DNA of 64,000 nucleotides from Purpureocillium takamizusanense (lineage: Eukaryota; Ascomycota; Sordariomycetes; Hypocreales; Ophiocordycipitaceae). The number at the start of each line of letters is the position of its first letter. Positions within the stretch are counted from its first letter, which is position 1. Both the position numbers and the translations under genes were made by a program. The stretch is from the NCBI RefSeq assembly GCF_022605165.1, contig NC_063079.1:72001-136000 (forward strand). The letters are read 5' to 3'. This document shows positions 1-10,557 of this stretch, in pieces. Below the pieces are notes generated by a model. The model did not search any database. It was not told where the DNA came from and saw only the letters and a program-made list of their open reading frames with translations.

Positions 1-1475
1 ATGCCATGAGTGTGTCGGGCCTTGGTGGCCCAATCACCAAGGTGACCAGAAGGTATCCCCTCCACTAGGCATGGGAATCCTGAATGGGCGTCTTGGGCAA
101 AACAGAAGACCCTCGACAGACAGACAAACTGCGTCAGTTTCACATACGGAGCGTGCTCCAACTTGTTCGGCTGGCCCCACAATCCAACGAAGATGATTAT
201 TATACAAGTCGTTCCCCATGACCTATCCTCTGAATGCAGGTGTGAATAATCAGGTTTACATCTCTAGCACTACGAACTTGTAATGTGCTCACTCATGCAT
301 TTACTCATGTTTCTGCCGCAATACGAAGTGTTATGCTCATTCGCTTTTAAACGCACTTGAGGCCACACCGCTCTCGTCGCTTGTATGGCCCAGCACGAAC
401 AAGCCCGAAGCATCGATGAGGTGATCCTCCCAGTCTCACAATCTTGACACGAACCTCGTGGCTTCCACGACAAAGTGATCCTATCAGACAATCCATCATG
501 TTTATCACTGCTCACGCGAGACAAGTACACCCTACCAGACCTCCTGCTTAGACCAGCCGCACTGTTTAATTCTAATAGTTCGTCCTATCGGAAGGATTAC
601 TAACCGAGGTGGAAGACATTTCATGATCGGTAAGGTGTAGGACGAAATAAATGGTCTTCAGCCTTTTCGCTGGGACCAATGAAGGTCACGTAGGGACATG
701 CTAGGCCAGAAGTGTCGTACCGGCCGGCTCTGTGTGTGGTTGACGTTGGAATGTTATGTCTCGTTCATAGCCAAGTATCCGAGCTACTACTGGTTGGCCT
801 GCTAATGAACTCGGAAGTGACCCGAAACCCCAGCTAGGATCAAAAAGGCCTATTCAATCACGGGTCGTCGTGTTTGCTCGAATCGCACTAGGATATCTTC
901 GGTCACGACATAAGTGCAGTCGGTCTTTGAGTATCTCTAAATGCGGTATCTAAGGTTATGCTCGAATTGGGTGCATCATGGTTCGGTTTTATGTCGAGGA
1001 ATGCTTTCCTACGGGAATGCAAAACCGTAAAACTCGATCACTGATCGGCTACTGTGGTATGGAGACTGGAGGTCCGTCTGTTCTTTTCAGACAAAGTCGG
1101 TTTGTGAGATGCCTCTGCTGGTCACGATGCCTCTGGCTTGTCATCCTTGCGGGGCTTGGATCGCCTACAGTATTTACTTTATGCGGCCGGACTTGGTAGG
1201 AGTCTTATCTATGGTACACGTGGCGAGACGGCGTCCCGAGAGGCTCTCACGAGTGAGGATCATTGATGGCCTCTGCAGCACCGGAGATGCTTTGTTTCCA
1301 TAGGCATTACTCATTCATATCTCATATGGTCTAGCGTGTTGACCGTCGAGCTTCACGCTGAGTGTGGCCTTCATCAAGGCGTGACGCATGTATAATAACG
1401 GAGTCCCCTGCTTTTAGAGCCTTGATACGCTTTTACGAATGTACACAAAGCCTTTATATTATTACGACTCTCAGT
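1..1475. other. Left-end region without recognisable gene
   Basis: Only short, overlapping open frames without recognisable domains are present, and both strands are rich in stops. Base composition is visibly less GC-rich than the coding regions further right, similar to the decayed stretch at 24.2-26.0 kb. The last part presumably carries the promoter of the DUF3405 gene that starts at 1476. I see no tRNA or other RNA gene. Confidence 0.5.
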
Positions 1476-4012
1476 ATGAGCGATCCTGGAACCATGGCGG
1501 CTTTCAAACCAGCCCGCACAAAGCCAATGGTAGACCGCGGCTTACTGTTGCGGTACTTTTGCAGTCGCCGAGGCCTCAGCTTCGTGGTCATCAGTCTTGC
1601 TGTCACTAATATCATTTTACTAAGCACGTTATGTATAGTTTCAGTCAATAACCTTCGAGCAGGCTTACCAAGCCACGTGCACAAGGATGGGGTTGCCGAG
1701 ATAGCGACAGCGAGAAAACGAGCGGTTCGCCCCGAGGATGAGGATGAGGTGTTCCAGCTTCAAGAAAGCGCAGATACCATTGCCCCAGATGAACTTGACA
1801 TATACATTCGCGACGAAATTGAAGACAGACCCAGCAACCTGACGGCAGGTATGGCGAGACGCAGCCTGGATGGCGATGGAGGCGACGATGATGCCGTGGA
1901 CCCCGACGACGATGACATGCCGCCGGGTCCCAATCCGCAAGGAGCCCACCTCGCAACCCAGCCATGGGAGAGATTTGCGCTGTGAGTGCACCTTTATTCA
2001 TGTCTTTCAGCTCATTAATTCTCTGCTGCTCGTGTTCAGCCGGGAGCTATGGCTGACGGAACGATAGCCTCGACGGATATTTTAACGGGATAAGATCCAT
2101 AGTAAAGGTAGCGGATCTTATTCCGGAATACCCCAAAAGAGTACACAGGCGCAGTCATCGACCACCACCAGTATTGAAGCACCATGCTCAGAAGCCCGAG
2201 GTCTATAGCCCATATCACGCATCGATGGGCGACGTGACCGAGTGCTACCTAGACAGCTCCAACTCGACTCCAGCGCCCGATATCTTTGCGTACCGCGGCA
2301 ATCCGCAACACATGCCGAGCCCGGCTATTGGCTCCTACAGCATATTCGGAATACGGTCCGATGTTTGCTTCGATAGGTTTGGACGATACGGTCCATACGG
2401 TTTCGGATATCGAAAAGCCCACGGCGGGTCAGGCGTCGGGCTCGACACGGAGAGCTCGGGCAGTGACACCGTGTGGTCCGTGACGGGGCAAATAAATTTT
2501 GGCGGTATGAACTGGAGCGACGCCCAAGAACGCTGCTTTGTCGCCAACAGACATCGGTTTGACTCGGGGTCGAGTGACATGACCAAGAGTTTCGTGGAGA
2601 AGGGCACGAACAAGAGAAGATCGAGAGAGGCCGAACAGCAACCCGAGGGGGACGGGGACGGTAGCCAACCAAAGCTTCTCCGCCGCTCCGCGGTCGTGGT
2701 GCGCCTCTATACGGGGTTTCAGTGGACCGAACTGGCCATACTGAACCTGCGTGCCATGATCTCCGAGCTGTCGCTCAAGAGCGGCGGGGAGTACGCGGTG
2801 CATATCCTGCTGCATGTTCACAACACTGACCTGCCAATCTGGTCTGATGAAGATACGCTCAGGAAGCTCTTGCGAGCCCATGTGCCGGTCGAGTTCCACG
2901 GCCTCGTGTCGGTCTGGAGCGAAGCAGAGATGACGCTCTATTACCCGGGTGCATTCGATGCGCCGTTGGCCAACCCGAGCGAGAGGACCACGCACGGGTT
3001 CTACCGCAGCGGCCATCTCCCACTACAGGTGTTCGCCATGCGCCATCCGGAGTACTCGCATTACTGGAACTGGGAAGTGGACATTCGCGTGGTGGGCAGC
3101 TATTACGAGTTGTTTGATCGGATAGCGCGTTGGGCGGATCAGCAGCCACGCCGACTGCTATGGGAGCGCAGTTCTCGATACTACATACCCTCCTACCATG
3201 GATCCTGGGACAACTTCTCGCGGACGGCTCATCTCGACACGAAGCAGTCTGGACGGGACGCGGTTTTCGGCCCGGTGGCGTTTCCGGGTCAGCAGAAGCG
3301 TCTGCGGCACGGCAAACGGCAGACATCAGCGCTACCCGCGCGTTGCGCCGAGCAACCAGACGACGAAGAATGCGGCGTAGGAGAAGAAGCCGACCTCATC
3401 ACCCTCAACCCCATCTTCGACACGTTCGAGTCCGGATGGATCTTCTCCGACGACGTCACCGGATATCCCAGGGCCTCCGCGTCGCAACCTCCTCGACGAT
3501 GCGCCATCGTCACGGCCTCCCGGCTGAGCGGCTGTCTCCTCAAGGCCATGCACGAGGAAGTATGGCGGCATCACCGCACAATGTTCAGCGAAATGTTCCC
3601 CCCGAGCGTCGCGCTGCACCACGGGCTCAAGGCCGTGTACGCGCCCCATCCGGTGTACCTGGACAGGGCGTGGGTGGACCCCGTCGACGACGACGCCATG
3701 GACCGCGTCTTCAACGGCGGCGCGGCGCACTCGACGTCCGGCGCGGGGAGCCCGTTCGACACGAAGAACGAGCACAACTTCAAGGGCTCGACGTGGTATT
3801 ACAACAGCGAGTTCGCGGGGCTCCTCTGGCGGCGATGGCTGGGCTATGCGCAGACGCAGGCGGGTCGTCGAGCGAGGAGCGGCCCGGACGCCATCACGTC
3901 GCGCGCGAGGGGGGGGTTTGAGGAGGAGAGCGACGAGGAGAGCAGCGGCAGGATGTGCTTGCGAAGCATGATTCTTCACCCCATCAAACACGAGGGGCCC
4001 GGCGATGTATAA
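1476..4012 (+). CDS. DUF3405 family type II membrane protein (putative glycosyltransferase-like)
   Basis: Two exons, 1476-1981 and 2068-4012, give 816 residues. The 86-nt intron has donor GTGAGT and acceptor TAG; it removes an in-frame TGA at 2054 and joins the conserved family segment reading FALLDGYFNGIR. The protein has a short basic N-terminus, one membrane anchor at about residues 35-57, an acidic linker with runs of Asp, then the DUF3405 domain to the C-terminus. Family hallmarks seen are the CFDRFGRYGPYGFGY segment, HYWNWEVDIR (a D-x-D-like acidic site) and LLWERSSRYYIPSYHG. DUF3405 proteins are fungal Golgi/ER-type membrane proteins thought to resemble glycosyltransferases; the activity is not established. 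The start at 1476 was chosen because it lies just before the anchor; an in-frame ATG at 1494 and frame upstream to 1362 are alternatives. Confidence 0.85.
1982..2067 (+). other. Intron of the DUF3405 gene
   Basis: The donor GTGAGT at 1982 and acceptor TAG ending at 2067 are the pair that restores frame. Shorter choices using the CAG at 2039 run into TAG or TGA stops. The splice joins exon 1 phase 2 to the conserved LDGYFNG motif. Confidence 0.75.
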
Positions 4013-4460
4013 TTGTGTGTGTGCGATACCAACTTGGGTCTCTCACTTGACGCTCGACTGAATTGTATACTTTGATGCTCCTGCAACCGCGGGCTGACAG
4101 CAGTTGACTTTTGTCTCCACGAAGCGCTCTGAGTAAAAATCGCCACACCCGCCAAGAGGTGAGGTGAAAAGTTTACTTGCCAGCCATTCCATCAGCGTCA
4201 TCAGTCACATCGTTCCAAAAGAAGGGTTCAAAAAATGCAGCTCATTAGATCGATTATATAGGCCTCCTCCTCCTCCCCTACTGGCCCCCCACATCACGCT
4301 GCATATAGTACGTCCTGCAGGCCCTGCGAGTAATTAAGTGCAATACCTATACGTATCGAGCCTGATGTGTTCCTCCCGGTCCGGGTTGTACGGACATGTA
4401 CGTGCCAAACCGCATTAAATATGACGCCCCCCCCCCTCCTGTGTCCTCTCGGAGCGCAGA
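4013..4460. other. Convergent intergenic region (3' ends)
   Basis: This 448-bp stretch lies between two convergent genes. It holds no credible frame. Pyrimidine runs (CTCCTCCTCCTCC near 4265 and a run of C near 4430) and AT-rich patches fit 3' untranslated regions and polyadenylation sites, but no defined signal can be fixed. Confidence 0.4.
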
Positions 4461-5540
4461 CTACAAGGCCAAACCGACGGCGGCAAGGACCAACATACCC
4501 GCGCCCTTGACGTGAGCCGCGCCGGCAGTGATGGTAGGCACACCGGTGCGCGTCGGGTTCACGACCGTGGCACTGGGGCTGCTCTTGGTGGGTTGGGCGG
4601 TTGGGGGGTTGTTGTCGATGGGCTTGCCATCGCTGCCGCAGAGGAAGTAGCAGCCGTCAATGACCTGGCACGTCTGGCCGTTGGGATACTGGTGCGCCGG
4701 GTTGCAAGAGTACCTTCCCTTGCTATCCGTGGATCCTGGGGCCGGGCACGTAGGGGTCTGCGTGGGCGCGGCGGTCGAGCTCACGGTGTTGGGGATGGGC
4801 TTGCCATCGCTGCCGCAGAGGTAGTAGCAGCCGTCGATGACCTGGCACGTCTGGCCGTTGGGGTACTGGTGAGCCGGGTTGCACGAGTAGCGGCCCTGGC
4901 TGTCGGTCGAGCCGGGCGCCGGGCACGTCGGGGTCTGCGTGGGCGCGGCGGTCGAGCTCGCGACGTTGGAGATGGGCTTGCCATCGCTGCCGCAGAGGTA
5001 ATAGCAGCCATCGATAACATTGCAGGTCTGGCCGTTGGGATATTGATGAGCCGGGTTGCACGAGTAGCGGCCCTTGTCGTCCGTCGAGCCGGGCGCCGGG
5101 CAGGCAGAAGACTGGGTCGGCTGAGCCGAGGTAACGGTGGCCGTGACGGTGTTGATGACGGGCTTGCCGCTGGCGTCGCAGAGGTAATAGCAGCCGTCAA
5201 TGACATTGCAGGTCTGGCCGTTGGGGTACTGGTGCGCCGGGTTGCACGAGTATCGGCCTTGAGCGTCCGTCGAGCCGGGCGCGGGGCAGGTGGCCGACTG
5301 GGTGGGCTGCGCGGAGGTGACGGTGGAGGAGCCGCTGTTGTCGACGGGCTTCCCGTTGGCGAAGAGGTAGTAGCAGCCGTCGACGACCTCGCAGGTCTGG
5401 CCGTTGGGGTACTGGTGGGCGGGATTGCAAGAGTAGCGGCCCTGGCTGTCGGTCGAGCCGGGCGCAGGACACTTGTGCTCGTCGGCAGGGGCGGCCAGGG
5501 CGACGGCGGCCAAGGTCGCGAAGAGGATCTGCGTCTTCAT
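4461..5540 (-). CDS. Secreted, probably GPI-anchored protein with five tandem Cys-rich repeats
   Basis: Single exon, 359 residues. The ATG at 5540 is chosen because it is followed at once by a signal peptide (residues 1 to about 17, ending AALAAVALAA-like); the frame stays open upstream but that part is not signal-like. Five repeats of about 60 residues start at residues 24, 85, 147, 206 and 265. Each opens with CPAPGSTD, then GRYSCNPAHQYPNGQTC and DGCYYLC-like segments, with Thr/Ser/Pro linkers between. Repeats 2-5 carry five cysteines; repeat 1 lacks the fifth (Phe in its place), so the total is even (24). The C-terminus is small-residue-rich then hydrophobic (GAGMLVLAAVGLAL), as in GPI-anchor signals. 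A cell-wall or surface role is inferred; I do not recognise a named family. A TATA-like box lies about 180 bp upstream. Confidence 0.85.
   Translation of the reverse strand: MKTQILFATLAAVALAAPADEHKCPAPGSTDSQGRYSCNPAHQYPNGQTCEVVDGCYYLFANGKPVDNSGSSTVTSAQPTQSATCPAPGSTDAQGRYSCNPAHQYPNGQTCNVIDGCYYLCDASGKPVINTVTATVTSAQPTQSSACPAPGSTDDKGRYSCNPAHQYPNGQTCNVIDGCYYLCGSDGKPISNVASSTAAPTQTPTCPAPGSTDSQGRYSCNPAHQYPNGQTCQVIDGCYYLCGSDGKPIPNTVSSTAAPTQTPTCPAPGSTDSKGRYSCNPAHQYPNGQTCQVIDGCYFLCGSDGKPIDNNPPTAQPTKSSPSATVVNPTRTGVPTITAGAAHVKGAGMLVLAAVGLAL
4570..5471 (-). repeat. Five-unit coding tandem repeat (177-186 bp units)
   Basis: Units on the genome: 5289-5471, 5103-5288, 4926-5102, 4749-4925 and about 4570-4748. 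They are nearly identical over the CPAPGSTD...DGCYYLC core and differ in the Thr/Pro linker. Units 3-5 share the TAAPTQTPT-type linker and look most recently duplicated, while units 1-2 share a TSAQPTQS linker. All are in register with the reading frame. Confidence 0.9.
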
Positions 5541-7687
5541 GGTGTTTACTGGTGTTTGCCTGACAGGGGGGAGTTGAAGTGTTTGTCTGTCTGTTTGGTG
5601 TAGTACTTGGTGGTGGTGGATTATGTATGAGGGACTGCTTGATACTGGATCCTTGAGAGTCACGACTGACTGCAATCACACTTGGACAAGAAGCTGGACA
5701 TGGAGGGAGACGACTGCGAGCTATATACTGATGGCGACCCGGTCGTGCAACCCCAGCGTGTTTTGCCGCTGGGGCCAGCTAGACAAGGTTTGCCAACGTC
5801 AATACGAGGTCGCATGTATGAATAGCACGCTCACCAAGCTTGACGGGGCATGGGATGGGGAAGGAAAGGGGGGGCAAGCGGCAAGGTTTCGTACCTACCT
5901 TGGTACTACCTCATGTACAGCGGCGGCCGGGTACCTACCATAGTTGCGTTAGTTACTTGATGGCAGTGGTGGTAGCGGTGGTAGTAGTGAAGCTTTTCCC
6001 TCGTATACTGGGTAAAGTGGAAACTCGAATGATTCCTCACGGGGTTATACGGGGCCACTACGTCCTCCATCCAGCCGGGTTGTCGGGAGCTCGCGCCAGT
6101 CCAGGCCGAAGGCGTCCATGGTTCGTCGGCCGTGCCGCCGCTGGCGTGCCGTCTAGCCTCGACGTGTGGGCACGTGAGGTCATTCGACCAGGCTGTTTTC
6201 GTTGTTTCTCGTAATGTCATATAAACGATCTGCTGGTGGTGAAAGGGGGGGGAGGGGGGGAGGGACTGCAAGAGCGGCCCGCGCGGGGCCACCACACAGT
6301 CTGTGCGAGCGCTCCGCTCCAGTCCCCGTCCCATCTTTTCCTTGTGTTCTTGCAGCCAGAGGCGCCAGCGTTTCGGCCGGGGGACATGGATGGCGCATCG
6401 CGTCGAATGACATCACACCAACGAACGGACCGTCGGCAGCCCTTGCCTGCCCGCCTGCATGCCGCAAAGTTCAGCACGTACTGTACGTACGGGGGAAGGG
6501 GAGGGGGGCGACGGACGGGAGCGAGCGCTACTGCCCATGACTCGTTTTCGCATCTGCTTTTCTTCGGGGGGTCGCATCATCAGGTGACACAAGAGTGGCG
6601 CGTTCCTGGAATGCTAATGCTGCTCGGCTGTCGTCGGGGACTTCGGGCGCCACGGCCGAGCGAGCGCTGGGCTGGGCTGGGCTGTGCGGGTGGCCATTCA
6701 TGGATACGTGCAGTTGTCGTGCCTGGCGTGGTGAGGACGGACTGTGGTGGTGGTGATGGACCGTCGTCGTGATTTTTGTTTTGTTGCCAATCGACATTGG
6801 CCCCATGGCGAGCAGAAATGAATTGTTGGCCCATTTTTTCCCACGTCACGTCAGCAGCAGCAGTAGCAGCAATAACTAGCAGCTCGCCTTACACTGTCAC
6901 AGCGCCTGGAATCCGCCGCCACCAGTAAGTTCCCTACCAATGCCCAAGCAATCACTTCAAGTTGCGGTACAGCACCTCAGGTACGTCTCAATCATGTAAT
7001 GTACTCGCCCGTCTCTTGGCCGCTACACAACATGTCCGCGGCGCAGACGTGCCCGACGATCCGCTCGCTGCCGTGGCATCGTGGCCTCCTGCGACCATCC
7101 ATCCCACCATGTTTGTCACGGCGTTCCCACCACCCTAGACCACCAGCCGATCTGCCATCATAAATCATTGTCAAGTGTCGCGTCCCTGGCTGCCGCTCGC
7201 CCTTCACAATGCAGCCAAAACAGAAAACGGGATGCGCTGCATGGGTGCTCCGGCACTCGTCGGCGTTGGGCCACTGATGAGAGCGCGTACGCGCGTGCAT
7301 TGATGAGGGGGGTGGGCGTTGTGAGATGCCGTGTACAGGATCGAGATGCCGTGCCGTGTGCTACCTTGTCTGTCCTCAGCAGAGCAGCAGCCCCTTGGGC
7401 CATGCCAGGTTCATGGACAGACCTTGTACAGCAGTAACCTGCTGGCACGTACTGTACGTGACAAGCCCCGTAGCAAGGGAGGGAGGCTCATATATGGGGG
7501 TGCCTGTCACGGCGGATGAGATGAGACACGGCAAACGCTCCTGACCGGGCGCCATGCAAGTGCGCAACAAAGAAGCTGCATTGATGAATACGAGAGGGCT
7601 CGTTACTATAGTATGTGCCATGCCAAGTTTGTCTTTTTTTTGTGTGTGCCGTCTCTCCCTACGAGTCTCTACGACCAGCTACATACC
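5541..7687. other. Intergenic region, no gene recognised
   Basis: About 2.1 kb with overlapping GC-rich frames on both strands that show no domain, no codon bias and no plausible splice structure. The left 200 bp should be the promoter of the repeat protein; the right end is the 3' side of the conserved hypothetical at 7688. Homopurine runs (G-rich tracts near 6244-6262 and 6494-6510) and the repeated word GTACGTAC-like at 6478-6490 and 7448-7460 are the only visible structure. Confidence 0.45.
5721..5727 (-). promoter_or_regulatory. TATA-like box upstream of the repeat protein gene
   Basis: Read on the minus strand this is TATATAG, about 180 bp before the ATG at 5540. A TATA box at this distance fits a strongly or conditionally expressed secreted protein gene. 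Assignment rests on sequence and position only. Confidence 0.35.
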
Positions 7688-8668
7688 TCAGCTCCCTGCT
7701 CGTATCCTCACGCGCACGACGATGCCCCAACCCGTCCGGCTCTCCCAAATGCCCATTTCGTTTTCGCGCCGAAACGTCACCTCTTGGGCGTCGACGGCCA
7801 TGGCCACGTCCTCGTCGGTCCTCCTCCTTGGTGATGACGAGGACGACGCTGTTGTGTACCCGGACGCAGACGTAGGAGCATGCAGCAGCGGTTTCGGCGA
7901 CACGTCCCGCTTCTTGCTGCCGCTGCCGCTGCCGCTGCTACTGCTACTGCTGCTGAAGAGGCCGCCCCATCGACCCCCCGCCCTTTTCGTAGTAGAAGTT
8001 GCATCATGATTATCACTGGCATCCCTGTTGACGCGCGCCCTCACGGCCAGCCGCTCCATATTGTTGGTCGGCAGCACCGGGCCCCCGGGGTCGAGACACC
8101 TGGCGAGCCGCCGTGCAGTGTCCTCGTCGCCGAACCACAGCCCGCGCCCGGCGTCCTCATCGCCGCCGCTACTTCTGCGGGCGGCCGTCGCCGTCTTGCC
8201 GCCGTCTCCGCCCTTGCTGCTGCTCTTGTTGCTACTCTTGCCGTCGACGTCCTCCGAGTCCACCACAACCCTCACCACGGTGCGCAGCTCCCCGTCCCGC
8301 CGCTCGTCCTGGTCGCTGCAGTGCCAGTCGGGCCCCACGGCCGAGGCCGGCACCAGGGCGGCCTCGACCAGGCGCGGGGGCGGATGCACGGCGGCGATGG
8401 ACGACAGCAGCTCCTCGATGCGCGGCACCAGCAGCCCGAGGAGGCGCGCGTCCGAGAGCTCGCGGTCGGTGGCCCGGGCCGCCTGCTCGGCCACCATCTG
8501 CGTGCGCAGCGTCGACAGGTGGTGCGCGAAGATGGACGACGACGATGGCGGCGGCGGCGGCTGTACGACGGACGCTGGCGAGGTGGACGGGCCGGCCTCC
8601 GCCGAATACGGCGGAGGAGGCAGATCTTGGTCTTGGAGGTGGTGGTGGTCCATGGCTTGTCTGGACAT
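7688..8668 (-). CDS. Conserved fungal hypothetical protein, Ser-rich
   Basis: Single exon, 326 residues. The N-terminus is Pro-rich (QDLPPPPYSAEAGPS). A helical segment follows at about residues 45-95 (FAHHLSTLRTQMVAEQAARATDRELSDARLLGLLVPRIEELLSSI, quoted only in part as it runs on). The middle is low-complexity with Ser/Gly/Lys runs, and the compact basic C-terminus contains EVTFRRENEMGIWESRTGWG. That C-terminal block strikes me as conserved among filamentous-fungal hypotheticals, but I know no function. The long serine run comes from a CTG/CTA-type trinucleotide tract at about 7915-7955 on the plus strand. A second ATG 15 bp inside is an alternative start. The opposite strand has long GC-rich shadow frames. 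Confidence 0.7.
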   Translation of the reverse strand: MSRQAMDHHHLQDQDLPPPPYSAEAGPSTSPASVVQPPPPPSSSSIFAHHLSTLRTQMVAEQAARATDRELSDARLLGLLVPRIEELLSSIAAVHPPPRLVEAALVPASAVGPDWHCSDQDERRDGELRTVVRVVVDSEDVDGKSSNKSSSKGGDGGKTATAARRSSGGDEDAGRGLWFGDEDTARRLARCLDPGGPVLPTNNMERLAVRARVNRDASDNHDATSTTKRAGGRWGGLFSSSSSSSGSGSGSKKRDVSPKPLLHAPTSASGYTTASSSSSPRRRTDEDVAMAVDAQEVTFRRENEMGIWESRTGWGIVVRVRIRAGS

Positions 8669-9344
8669 GATTGACGAGAGCGGTCGCCGAGACGGATGGT
8701 TTGAATGCGTCTGGTGCGTTTGCCGTCCCCGGCGAGCATTGATGTCGTGCGACCCTCCTTGGTTTGAATGAGTTCGACAAGCCGTTCCGTCCGCCCTGGT
8801 GGCCGTCGAGACTGCAGAGTAACTTGCTCGGGTCGGTATTTGGGGTTAATGCAACTCCACCAGCCCAACAACAACCAAGCCCACGGTCGCAGATGCCCTT
8901 CTAGCTTCAGTTCAGCAGTTCGGTTCGGTTCAGCCCGTGGATTAGCCTCGGGCACGGACAAGGGCGTCACATGAGCAGAAGACGATGCAGGTACTGGGCC
9001 TCAGAGCAAGCTTCATGGGGCGACCGACCAACAGACGGCGTGAGGCAGTGAAGGAGATGCGATGCGCCTTGTCGTGGGGCGAGGTGGCCAAGGGCGGGGT
9101 ACTTTTTACTTGTCACTCTATGCTTGACAGCCAGCCATGGGGGGAAGGGGGGGGGGGGGAGGACCCGGCGATTGGGGAGGCTCCAGGGCTGTCAATGTGG
9201 CTGCCGTGGTCCCTGCGGCAGCACGGGCACCTAACATTGAGGTTCGCCCAACAACCTGTAGGTAGCCTCCAGAGCCGCACACAGGTCCATTCCATCGTGG
9301 CGGGCGCAGCACTTCGAGAATCCCGTTGTAACTTTCGGGGTGGC
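8669..9344. other. Promoter side of 7688-8668 gene up to the AT-rich block
   Basis: This GC-rich 5' flank of the hypothetical gene has no recognised coding sequence. A G-run lies at about 9139-9160. Composition changes abruptly at about 9345-9370, where the RIP-mutated block begins. Confidence 0.4.
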
Positions 9345-9831
9345 GGCCCTAGTCGATACTTAGCGATAGGATAATATAGGCTACTAGCCGCTTTCGATAT
9401 ACCGAATAATATAGCCCTAAAGAGCGAGATAGAAGCGCTAGAAAGGCTATAGCTTATCTAGATCTCGGCTCGACCTAAAAGCCACCCGATTAAAATCTAT
9501 TTCAATAAGAACTTAACGGTATTAATTCTTAGTTTCTAGCTCTAAATATAAATTAATATTAATATCTAATAAAGGGCGGTCTATATCGGTTAAAATAGAG
9601 TAATTAATAAGGATGCCCTAATTATATACTTTTTATAGGTTAGGATAATAATAGTTTATTTAAGGCTAGCTATAAATAATATATAACTAGTTTTTCTAGA
9701 GATATATCTAATATATATTTTAGGCTTCTATAAAATCGAAAAGTTCTTAATATAGAATATTCTTATAGATAGTATAAAGTATAATCTAGTCTTTAAGTAT
9801 ATCGCTATTAAAATCTCTATCTCTTATAAGC

Positions 9832-9836
9832 TTTCT
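9832..9836. repeat. Left target-site duplication of the solo LTR
   Basis: TTTCT directly abuts the TG start of the LTR and matches 10070-10074 exactly. Confidence 0.8.
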
Positions 9837-10069
9837 TGTAAAGGGCTTGGCCCAATGAGAAGCCCGGGGCGCGGCCCCGGGCGCAGCAACGCCACGTGTG
9901 GCTGCGGCCCACGCTGACTCATGCCCGCAGCCAGTCACGTGGGCCTGCACGTGGCGGGCGCCGCGCGTATAGGGGCTGCTCGGCACACAACCCCTATTTC
10001 CCTCCTCTATAGCACGTTAAATATCAACAACCCGACCGGCTCCTGCCACACAGCGCCGGCCCCGTCACA
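9837..10069. mobile_element. Solo LTR of an LTR retrotransposon, not RIP-mutated
   Basis: This GC-rich island of 233 bp begins TGTAAAGG and ends GTCACA, so it has TG...CA ends. It is flanked by the perfect 5-bp direct repeat TTTCT (9832-9836 and 10070-10074), the target duplication expected for a retroviral-type integrase. Inside are CCAAT (9852), a GC palindrome (about 9862-9881), three CACGTG boxes (9893, 9936, 9948), a TGACTCA Gcn4/AP-1-like box (9915) and a TATA motif (9968), consistent with an LTR promoter. There is no internal coding region, so it is a solo LTR left by recombination. Its intact CpA/TpG content contrasts sharply with both flanks. Confidence 0.85.
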
Positions 10070-10074
10070 TTTCT
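10070..10074. repeat. Right target-site duplication of the solo LTR
   Basis: TTTCT directly follows the ACA end of the LTR and matches 9832-9836 exactly. Confidence 0.8.
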
Positions 10075-10557
10075 AAAGTACTTAACCTATTATTAAGACG
10101 AGATATATAGTATTCTTTCTTATTAGCTCTTAATCTTAATATTTTTCGTATTAAGGGCTACTTTATATAAGTCTTTAAATCGTTTTCCTTATTAAAATAC
10201 TTAATTATATTACTTTATTCTCCTTTTAGACCTTAAGATAAAGTTCTAATAGGCTATAGCGATTAATAGGGTTTCGCTACCCCTATTAGCTTATAGAAAC
10301 TATAGCCGTAAGCTATAAGTATTATATACCGCTAAGTATTGCTTTAATACGCTTAGAGTAGTTATAGTTAAGTATCTAATATAAAACTAAATAATATTAT
10401 AGAAATATATATTAATTACTATATATATTTCGAAATTATATACTTTAAGCTTATTATAGCTATTAATATATTATTAGTAATTTAGTTCTAAGACTAAAAA
10501 CTACCCTTTCTTTCTTTAAAATATCCTTTTATAAAGCTCGACTTTATTTAAAAATAT

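Noticed and set aside
4512..5603. 363-codon open frame on the plus strand over the repeat protein
   Set aside because: It is antisense to the repeat gene, mirrors the same 60-codon periodicity and encodes a low-complexity Val/Ala/Arg/Gly product without start context or signal.
9786..9986. 66-codon minus-strand frame across the solo LTR
   Set aside because: It exists only because the LTR is the one unmutated island; it spans the LTR boundary into RIP DNA and cannot be a native gene.
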